A stretch of 7,971 bases of DNA from Solirubrobacterales bacterium 70-9. GTDB taxonomy: Bacteria; Actinomycetota; Thermoleophilia; Solirubrobacterales; 70-9. How positions within the stretch are numbered: position 1 is the first letter of the stretch; each line of letters starts with the position of its first letter. A program made the translations under genes and the position numbers. Below the pieces are notes generated by a model. That model worked only from the letters and a program-made list of their open reading frames with translations. It ran no database searches and had not been told where the DNA came from. Shown piece by piece: positions 1 through 5,058 of the stretch. The stretch spans positions 26,910 through 34,880 of the forward strand of contig MKSH01000035.1 of NCBI GenBank assembly GCA_001898095.1, written 5' to 3'.

Positions 1-365
1 TCGGCCCGCTCCTCGTGGGCGAGCAGCACCCGCGCCTCGCTGACGCCGAGCGCGTGGTCGATCTCGGCGGCCGTGTAGCGGTAGTTCAGCGGCGTCGCGA
101 TCAGCCCCGCCTTGAAGCAGGCGAGGTAGTGGACGACGAGGTCGACCCGGTTCGGCATCAGCGAGGCGACCCGGTCGCCGGGCGCCAGGCCCAGCCCCAG
201 GTAGCCCGCCGCGACCCGGTTGCTTGCCTCCTCGAGCTCTGACCAGGTGAGCGCGCGGACCGCAGATAGAAGAGCGACCTCCCCCGGCTTGGTCTGGAGA
301 CCGAACCGGAGGAGGTCGCTTAGCGGCGCCGCTGGATTGTCTAGCTGGGCGCCGCCGATCAGCAT
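1..365 (-). CDS. AMP-forming acyl-CoA synthetase, N-terminal fragment (cut by window edge)
   Basis: The reading frame runs from an ATG at 365 leftward off the window without a stop, giving about 121 codons of an adenylate-forming enzyme. Visible family features are TWSELEEASNRVAAGYLGLG (residues about 44-63), then GDRVASLMPNRVDLVVHYLA and KAGLIATPLNYRYTAAEI. The last is the typical GA/PLN-R-x-x-E region at the start of the ANL-superfamily N-terminal domain. The enzymes make acyl-AMP from a carboxylic acid and ATP, then acyl-CoA, in the cytosol. The P-loop-like and A8 motifs and the C-terminal lid lie outside the window, so the substrate cannot be judged. The start lies 10 nt after the PQQ dehydrogenase stop. 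The best SD-like bases (GGCGGGA) lie inside the end of that gene, so the two are probably co-transcribed and translationally coupled. Medium- or long-chain acyl-CoA ligase is a guess; family membership is secure. Confidence 0.88.
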   Translation of the reverse strand, partial: MLIGGAQLDNPAAPLSDLLRFGLQTKPGEVALLSAVRALTWSELEEASNRVAAGYLGLGLAPGDRVASLMPNRVDLVVHYLACFKAGLIATPLNYRYTAAEIDHALGVSEARVLLAHEERA

Positions 366-389
366 CGGCGGGAGGTTACTTCCCGCCGA
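365..389 (-). promoter_or_regulatory. Perfect 9-bp hairpin over a stop/start junction
   Basis: The arms TCGGCGGGA (365-373) and TCCCGCCGA (381-389) are exact inverted complements with a 7-nt loop. In the minus-strand mRNA the loop holds the UAA stop of the PQQ dehydrogenase. The 5' arm holds the only SD-like bases for the ligase, and the 3' arm ends on the A of its AUG. A folded hairpin would hide the SD, and a ribosome finishing the upstream gene would open it, which fits translational coupling. No U-run follows, so a simple intrinsic terminator is less likely. The pairing is seen; the role is inferred. Confidence 0.55.
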
Positions 390-2676
390 CTATGTCTTCC
401 ACCACGTAGGCGGCGACGTTCTTGATTTCTTCTTCCGACAAGGTGCCTTTGAACGGCGGCATCCCGCCGCCGCCGTCGGTCACCTGTTCTTCGGCGCCGG
501 CCTGTTCTTTGGCTTTCGGCATCGTGGTCAGGTCCGGACCGCCGTTGCCGCCGAGGCCGTCGGCGCCGTGGCAGACCGAGCAGTTTTCGGCAAAGACTTC
601 CTTGCCGGCCGCTGCGTCGGGCCCACCGGCGGCGGCTTCGCCGCCTTCGGCTTCAGTGCCTTCGCCTTCGCCCGGTTCTTCGTTGCCTTCTTCTTCTTCC
701 GGCGATTCCTCACCGGCGTGCGCGGTGCCTTCGCCTTCGGCTTCCTCGCCTTTCAACTCTGCCATCGTGCCTTTCAGGGAGAAGACCCAGAAGTTTTCTC
801 CGTGAGGCGTGGCCGCCAGCGAGTTGCCGCCTGCGTAGATCGCGATTTTCTCTTCGCCTTCGTCTTCGAAGACGGTCGCGGTCGTGTTGGCGCCGGCGCC
901 GGTCTGGAAGCTCCAGAGTTCTTTGCCGGTTTCGATGTCGTAGGCGACGAAGTCACCGTTGTTGTGACCGACGAACACGAGGCCGCCGGCGGTGGTCACC
1001 GCACCCGAGTAGCAGGATTCTTCCGGGAATTTGTCCTGCCACTTGATTTTGCCGGTCGACATGTCGTAGGCGGTGAGGAAGCCTTCGACGTTGAAGCCGG
1101 AGGAGACGACGATTTCGGAACCGACCGTGTTTTTGCCCTGGACGAACTTCGGTTCCTTCTTCGGGACGACGAGGCCGAGCGCTCCGGCCAGAGAGCAGAC
1201 CACGTAGGTGTTCGCTTCCGGGTTGTAGGAGCTGGGCGGCCAGTTGTTGCCGCCCGAGGCCGAGTTGGCCGGCAGGTTGATCACGTTCGGGTCCGTGCTC
1301 ATCGGGGTGAAGATCTTCGACCCGACGACTTTCGGTTCCGGCTTCTGCCCGGCGACGCCGGCCTGCGCGTTTTCCACGGCTTCCGGGGTCGCCTTCAGCG
1401 GGCTGAACGGAGGCATCGTCGGCTCCGGCTGGGTCGGCCAGGTCTTCTGGGCCGGATCCTGCGGCACCTTCACCTCGGGGATCGGGTAGATCGGCTTACC
1501 GGTCTTCTGGTCGAGCAGGTAGACCCAACCGGTCTTCTCCGGCTCGCCCACGGCTTCGACTTCTTCGCCGTTCATTTCCCCTTTGAAGAGGACGGTCGGC
1601 GATGGGGCGTCGAAGTCCCAGATGTCGTGGTGAACCATCTGGTAATGCCATTTGTATTTGCCGGTTTCGGCGTCGAGGGCGACGATCGAGGCGGTGAAGA
1701 GGTTTTCGCCTTCACGCGAGGCACCGAGCCACGGCGACGCGTTGGAGGTCGAGAAGTACAGCATGCCCGTTTCCGGGTTCACCGTCGGGGTGTTCCAGAT
1801 CGAGGCGCCGCCTTCTTTGTAGCTGCCGTTGTCAGGCCAGGTGTCGCCGCCGGTTTCCTTCGGCGACGGGGTGGTCCAGAACCGCCAGTCCATCTTGCCG
1901 GTATTCGCGTCGAGCGCGGTCAGGCGCCCGCGGATCCCGTACTCGCCGCCCGAACCGCCGACGTAGACGCGGCCGTTCCAGTAGAGCGGCGCGCTGGTGA
2001 TCGAGAAGCCTTTATTCGCCTTTTCGACGTTGGTCTGCCATTTGACTTTGCCGGTCGACTGGTCGAGCGCGACCTCGTTGCCGTTCAGCTGCGAGACGAA
2101 GACCATGCCGTCGCCGATCGCGACGCCGCGGTTGTCCCAGCCGCAGCAGACGACTTCGCCGAGCGGGTCGGGGGGCAGATGGGGTTCGTAGGTCCAGAGG
2201 ATTTCGCCGGTGCCGGCATCCATCGCGTAGACGTTGTCGCCGCCGTCGGAGGCGTAGATCGTGCCTTCGTAGGCGAGCGCCGTTCCCTCGGCGGAGAACT
2301 TGGCCGCGGTGGCGTTTTTGCCGATTTTGGCGACCCAGTCGCCTTTGAGTTCTTTGACGTTTTCGGTGTTGACTTCGTCCAGCGTCGAGAAGCGGTCGTT
2401 GGTGGTGCTGCCGCCGTTGGTGATCCAGTTGGCGCCGGCGTGTTCGTAGAGTTCTTCGGCGCTGAATTCCGGCGCTGCGGCGATGCCTTCTTCTTCGGAG
2501 GTTTCTTCGGTTTCGGCCGGTTCGGATTCGCTTTCGCTTTCCGTCGGGGGCGAACTCGTCGTCGTGGTGCCGCCACTGCCACCGCAAGCCGCCAGCGCCA
2601 GCGCCGCGACGAGCGCCAACAGCAGCATCGCGATCCAGAGGCGCCCGCCTTCTGGCTTACCGAAACCTCTCATCAT
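376..2676 (-). CDS. PQQ-dependent alcohol dehydrogenase with fused cytochrome c (quinohemoprotein lipoprotein)
   Basis: This exported enzyme oxidises alcohols or aldehydes with PQQ and passes electrons to its own heme c. Numbering is from the ATG at 2676 (766 aa). That start is chosen because AAAGGG lies 5 nt upstream; ATG 2673 and GTG 2682 are alternatives. A lipoprotein signal ends at LAAC with Cys31. An acidic Ser/Glu stretch follows to about residue 65. The propeller spans about 65-635 with repeated TG-x-x-x-W blades. It has the vicinal Cys177-Cys178 pair in VVCCGWDNRG, Glu245 in GGEYGIRG, Trp294, Asn312 in TSNASPW, HHDIWDFD with Asp354 and Asp356, Lys381 and NNW (477-479). A Glu/Gly linker (about 644-681) leads to cytochrome c with CSVCH (699-703) and likely axial Met739 in GGGMPPF. 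The length fits type II quinohemoprotein dehydrogenases. Asp356 two residues after Asp354 resembles lanthanide-type enzymes, but glucose dehydrogenase-like proteins also carry WDxD. Glu codons are mostly GAA, unlike GlpD. The ligase follows directly. Confidence 0.93.
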   Translation of the reverse strand: MMRGFGKPEGGRLWIAMLLLALVAALALAACGGSGGTTTTSSPPTESESESEPAETEETSEEEGIAAAPEFSAEELYEHAGANWITNGGSTTNDRFSTLDEVNTENVKELKGDWVAKIGKNATAAKFSAEGTALAYEGTIYASDGGDNVYAMDAGTGEILWTYEPHLPPDPLGEVVCCGWDNRGVAIGDGMVFVSQLNGNEVALDQSTGKVKWQTNVEKANKGFSITSAPLYWNGRVYVGGSGGEYGIRGRLTALDANTGKMDWRFWTTPSPKETGGDTWPDNGSYKEGGASIWNTPTVNPETGMLYFSTSNASPWLGASREGENLFTASIVALDAETGKYKWHYQMVHHDIWDFDAPSPTVLFKGEMNGEEVEAVGEPEKTGWVYLLDQKTGKPIYPIPEVKVPQDPAQKTWPTQPEPTMPPFSPLKATPEAVENAQAGVAGQKPEPKVVGSKIFTPMSTDPNVINLPANSASGGNNWPPSSYNPEANTYVVCSLAGALGLVVPKKEPKFVQGKNTVGSEIVVSSGFNVEGFLTAYDMSTGKIKWQDKFPEESCYSGAVTTAGGLVFVGHNNGDFVAYDIETGKELWSFQTGAGANTTATVFEDEGEEKIAIYAGGNSLAATPHGENFWVFSLKGTMAELKGEEAEGEGTAHAGEESPEEEEGNEEPGEGEGTEAEGGEAAAGGPDAAAGKEVFAENCSVCHGADGLGGNGGPDLTTMPKAKEQAGAEEQVTDGGGGMPPFKGTLSEEEIKNVAAYVVEDIVGGK
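634..747 (-). repeat. Glu/Gly-rich low-complexity coding tract (propeller-cytochrome linker)
   Basis: This stretch of the PQQ dehydrogenase consists of imperfect GAAGGC and GAA repeats (GCCTTC/TTC on the plus strand). They encode the acidic linker EEAEG...EGGEA at residues about 644-681 between the propeller and the cytochrome domain. The units are multiples of three, so gain or loss of copies would change linker length without shifting the frame. It is probably an unstructured, strongly negative tether. Confidence 0.7.
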
Positions 2677-2706
2677 TTCCACCCTTTCCCGGAGCCGGGG
2701 CAGATT

Positions 2707-2727
2707 CGAGACGATGTCCGAGACGAT
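2707..2727. repeat. Two 9-bp direct repeats upstream of the PQQ dehydrogenase
   Basis: CGAGACGAT occurs at 2707-2715 and again at 2719-2727, a 12-bp period separated by GTC. It lies 31-51 nt upstream of the chosen ATG of the PQQ dehydrogenase, in the gap to the small membrane protein. A related GATGTCGGA (2758-2766) resembles GATGTCCGA (2713-2721). It could be an operator or part of the 5' leader. No convincing -35/-10 pair is visible nearby, so the regulatory role is speculative. Confidence 0.35.
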
Positions 2728-2791
2728 CCCGCGTCCAGCTCATTGACACGACTTCAGGATGTCGGACGCTACCACAGGGATATGCGGGCGA

Positions 2792-3112
2792 TCAGCGAAA
2801 ACGCAGCGGTGGATTCGCGTGATGCCGTCGCCGCAGGTGAAAGCCCCGCTTGCGGCGCATCGAGCTGCCCTCGAGAACGCTGGGCGCGTACTTCGCAGGC
2901 ACGTGCGAACGTTTGCCCTTCTGGCGGGCTCCGGCGGCGCTCCCGGCCTCGATCCGGCCGTGGAAAAGGGCGATCGTGAACGCCGCCGCGGCGATGCCGA
3001 TCGCAGCCACCAAGGGAGCCGGGACGCCGAGCAATCCGAGGAGGACCAGCGCGACCAGGAACGCCATCAGGATGGCGCTGTAGAGACGGTCTTCGCTGCG
3101 TCGATCCTGCAT
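2792..3112 (-). CDS. Hypothetical small membrane protein, two predicted helices
   Basis: From the ATG at 3112 this reads 106 aa. Residues 1-9 are polar. A hydrophobic segment from about 10 to 29 (LYSAILMAFLVALVLLGLLG) is followed by a Pro-containing turn and a second segment at about 32-51. The rest is a strongly basic tail ending in Arg-rich sequence. The predicted topology is a helical hairpin with both ends in the cytosol, the basic tail fitting the inside-positive rule. GAGG lies 3 nt before the ATG; a better AGGAG lies 20 nt upstream, so the start is uncertain. The frame also continues to a TTG at 3175 that has no SD. Codons of the helical part follow the local GC3 pattern, while the tail is less typical (CGA, CAT, AAT, TTT). 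I do not recognise a family. It sits 74 nt after the glycosidase and 115 nt before the PQQ dehydrogenase, on the same strand. Confidence 0.5.
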   Translation of the reverse strand: MQDRRSEDRLYSAILMAFLVALVLLGLLGVPAPLVAAIGIAAAAFTIALFHGRIEAGSAAGARQKGKRSHVPAKYAPSVLEGSSMRRKRGFHLRRRHHANPPLRFR

Positions 3113-3186
3113 CGGCCTCGAACACGAAAGTACTCCTGAGCCGTCGCCGCTCCTCCAAGCGTCCAGCCGGTGCAACGAAAGTGGCG

Positions 3187-4302
3187 CTAGCGGGCGAAGC
3201 TCTTATAGGCCGACCAGGCCGGCTTCGCGGGGGAGCCGCCCGCGCCGAAGAGCCCCGAGCCGTCACAGAAGTTGCAGGTTCCGAGCGAGTCGGTGAAGGA
3301 GAACCAGTAGACGCGCTTCACCCGCCAGGCCGCCGCCTTCGCGCGCAGCAGGTTGAAGGCGCCGCGCAGTTCGCGGGCCTGCCCCTGCGGGCCCTTCTCG
3401 AACTTGTTGTACCCGTTGGCGGCCGAGGGATGGCCGCTCGACCAGCCGAGCTCGGTGATCCAGAGCGCCCGGCCGGGGTCCCGGGAGGCCTTCAGGGCGT
3501 CCCGGAGTTCTTCGATTTCCGGGGTCAGCTGCTTGTAGTTGTCGGAGTAGGGATGGAGGGCGACGGCGAGGAACTTGCCGCGTACGCCGGGCGTCGTCTT
3601 GTACATCTGTTCGAGGAATCTGGCGGCGAACCAGGTGCGCTTTACCCGCCCCGGCGCCGCCTTCTTGTTGCCACCCTTCGGCCGCGCGAAGAGGCCGCCG
3701 AGGACGATCCTCGCGCCGGGGTCGGCGCTGCGCAGGGCGCGGAAGGAGTTGACCACGAGCTTGCCGTACTGGGACGGGCTCGGCCGGGCGGCGAAGTACT
3801 TGTAGTTCTCCTCGTTCCAGATCTGCCAGGTGCGCACCGGGCGTTCGGGGAGCAGCGGGTTTTCGGTCCAGAAGCTGCCGCCGGGGCTGTAGCGGAAGAC
3901 CGCGAGGCGGAGGAATTCACGCCAGCTGGCTACCTGGGCCGAGTTCTGCACCGGCAGGCTGACCGGCGCCTTGGCGCCGCCGCCGATCCCTTCGTAGTGG
4001 ACCGCCCAGTCGGGCGCGCCGAAGAGGAAGGGCAGGACGGAGATGCCCCCTTCGGCGGCGCTGCGGACGAAGGGGTCGACCGAGCTCCAGTCGGGGAGCG
4101 CCCCGGGGCTCGACTGCACGGCGGCCCAGTTGACCGGCACGCGGATGCCCTCGACGCCGCCTTCGCGCAGGGTCGCCGCCTCTTCCGGGCTCGCCGGTTC
4201 GTTGGCGACGACGCCCCAGAACCCGGCCGGCAGCGCCGCCTGGGCACCGGCCGGCACCGCCAGCGCGAGCGCCACCGCCAATATGAGCGCGATCCGCCTC
4301 AA
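3187..4302 (-). CDS. Secreted clan GH-A TIM-barrel glycoside hydrolase (GH39/GH5-like)
   Basis: The 371-aa product begins with a Sec signal peptide (MRRIALILAV..., likely cut after AQA at residue 22). The barrel starts at FWGVVANE. WQIWNEEN (159-166) places the acid/base Glu164 right after Asn163, as in clan GH-A. ALHPYS (248-253) and LWITELGWSS (280-289) follow, with Glu284 as likely nucleophile. Both catalytic carboxylates are present, so it should be an active retaining enzyme on an extracellular glycan. The substrate cannot be read from sequence. A C-x-x-C pair (Cys343, Cys346 in TCNFCDGSGLF) lies near the C-terminus, which then ends with PAWSAYKSFAR. The start is TTG at 4302. It is the only candidate that gives a complete signal peptide, since upstream in-frame sequence reaches a stop near 4390 without a good start. 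The SD is weak (GGGGA). The gene is separated from the DUF4232-like gene by a long inverted repeat. Confidence 0.88.
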   Translation of the reverse strand: MRRIALILAVALALAVPAGAQAALPAGFWGVVANEPASPEEAATLREGGVEGIRVPVNWAAVQSSPGALPDWSSVDPFVRSAAEGGISVLPFLFGAPDWAVHYEGIGGGAKAPVSLPVQNSAQVASWREFLRLAVFRYSPGGSFWTENPLLPERPVRTWQIWNEENYKYFAARPSPSQYGKLVVNSFRALRSADPGARIVLGGLFARPKGGNKKAAPGRVKRTWFAARFLEQMYKTTPGVRGKFLAVALHPYSDNYKQLTPEIEELRDALKASRDPGRALWITELGWSSGHPSAANGYNKFEKGPQGQARELRGAFNLLRAKAAAWRVKRVYWFSFTDSLGTCNFCDGSGLFGAGGSPAKPAWSAYKSFAR

Positions 4303-4353
4303 GGTCCCCGCTGAAACAGGGCACCCCCGCCAACGTTGCGCCCGACCCCCCAG

Positions 4354-4402
4354 GTTGGTGGGCCGAAAAGCGCTGATATAGAGCGCTTATCGGCCCATCA
4401 AC
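4354..4402 (-). terminator. Long inverted repeat downstream of the DUF4232-like gene, probable terminator
   Basis: Arms 4354-4374 and 4382-4402 (21 nt each) pair at 19 of 21 positions around a 7-nt loop GATATAG (4375-4381). The inner block AAGCGCT/AGCGCTT and the outer block TGGGCCGA/TCGGCCCA are exact. The mismatches are an A-A at 4367/4389 and a G-T at 4358/4398. It begins 13 nt after the stop of the DUF4232-like gene and ends about 50 nt before the hydrolase start. No U-run follows the stem on either strand, so it would be a GC-rich, U-poor terminator of the kind common in actinobacteria, or an mRNA-stabilising or regulatory stem. Confidence 0.65.
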
Positions 4403-4414
4403 GCCGGGTTTCGC

Positions 4415-4927
4415 TCAGCTGGTGGTGACGGCGCCGACCGTGAGGATCTGGGCGCTGGTCAGCTTGCAGGTCTGGAAGGCCAGCGGGGCGACTTTGGTGC
4501 CGGTGCCGCCGGGGATCCCGATCCGCAGGCTCGCCGCCCAGGTCGGCTTGCATTCGTTCGGCGAGTAGTTCAGCGCGTCGACGATCTGCAGCTGGGCGGA
4601 GGCGCTTCCTCCCGACTTCAACGTCACGGCCTTCACCTTCTTGCCCGGTCCGTGGATCGCCGGGGCGCCGACCTGCTTGCCCTGCAGGTTCAGCGCGCTC
4701 ACGATCGGAAAGCCGAAGAGCGTGCAGGCCTTGTTCGAGAGGTTGGTGAACTCGATCCGGTAGTAGACGGAGCCCGCCGTCCCACCACCCGGTTCTTCCC
4801 CGGCCCAGACCACCAGCTTGGAGCCGGAGCAGGCCTTCGCCGCGGCGCCGGCGCCGGGGGTCGCGATCACGGCCGCGGCGAGGAGCGCGGCGGCCACCAA
4901 CGGGGCGATGAGCAGTCGGGTCTTCAT
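4415..4927 (-). CDS. Exported DUF4232-like protein
   Basis: The 170-aa product has a Sec signal (MKTRLLIAPLVAAALLAAAV...) likely cut after AGA or AAA near residues 27-30. The mature part matches the actinobacterial DUF4232 pattern: a Cys near the start (Cys33), GTAGSVYYRIEFTNLSNKAC with Cys68, TLFGFPIVSALNLQGKQVG, then a beta-rich region with Cys126 (NECKP) and Cys154 (QTCKL). Four cysteines in an exported protein suggest two disulfides. No catalytic residues are visible. The family is a beta-sandwich fold of unknown role, often extracellular. The ATG at 4927 has no usable SD (only CGGGGC directly upstream). A promoter-like -10 ends 6 nt before it, pointing to a leaderless message. The gene is divergent from the phytase-like gene, with 131 bp between them. 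Confidence 0.82.
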   Translation of the reverse strand: MKTRLLIAPLVAAALLAAAVIATPGAGAAAKACSGSKLVVWAGEEPGGGTAGSVYYRIEFTNLSNKACTLFGFPIVSALNLQGKQVGAPAIHGPGKKVKAVTLKSGGSASAQLQIVDALNYSPNECKPTWAASLRIGIPGGTGTKVAPLAFQTCKLTSAQILTVGAVTTS

Positions 4928-4933
4928 GCCCCG

Positions 4934-4962
4934 AGACTAGCCCCGCCGGCGGCGATCTCCAA
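4934..4962 (-). promoter_or_regulatory. Candidate promoter giving a leaderless transcript
   Basis: On the minus strand TTGGAG (4962-4957) and TAGTCT (4939-4934) are separated by 17 nt, and 6 nt lie between TAGTCT and the ATG at 4927. The -35 matches only the first three bases of TTGACA. The -10 fits TAnnnT. This spacing would place transcription start at or next to the A of ATG, which explains the missing SD. It is a weak motif match supported by position. Confidence 0.4.
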
Positions 4963-5058
4963 CCTCGTCGCGTAACCAGATCGACACATCGGCACCAAAA
5001 ACTCGGCATACCGTGGCGGCGCTTTTCCACCCACCCTGAACCAGATCTCGGAGGAGAG

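Noticed and set aside
2743..2748. TTGACA on the plus strand as a -35 box
   Set aside because: There is no -10-like hexamer at 16-18 nt and no plus-strand gene for over 2 kb downstream.
220..2979. A 919-codon plus-strand open frame opposite the PQQ dehydrogenase
   Set aside because: Its translation is Phe/Arg/Val/Gly-rich with no domain. The minus frame has a lipobox, PQQ and heme motifs. Avoidance of TTA, CTA and TCA codons in high-GC genes leaves antisense frames open.
3124..3183. ACGAAAGT repeated at 3124-3131 and 3176-3183
   Set aside because: An 8-mer pair in a short gap is too weak to support a regulatory claim.
2769..3266. A 165-codon minus-strand frame overlapping the small membrane protein and the hydrolase end
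   Set aside because: It is Arg/Pro/Ser-rich out-of-frame composition. An AGGAG with a GTG 7 nt downstream does lie in it, but the protein looks like a frame shadow.
3181..4314. A 377-codon plus-strand open frame opposite the glycoside hydrolase
   Set aside because: It mirrors the real gene almost exactly and shows no domain, whereas the minus frame holds both catalytic glutamates.
4974..5047. AACCAGATC repeated at 4974-4982 and 5039-5047 in the divergent intergenic region
   Set aside because: It is a 9-mer pair 65 bp apart with no symmetry or promoter relation; chance is likely, though it could be half of a regulator site.
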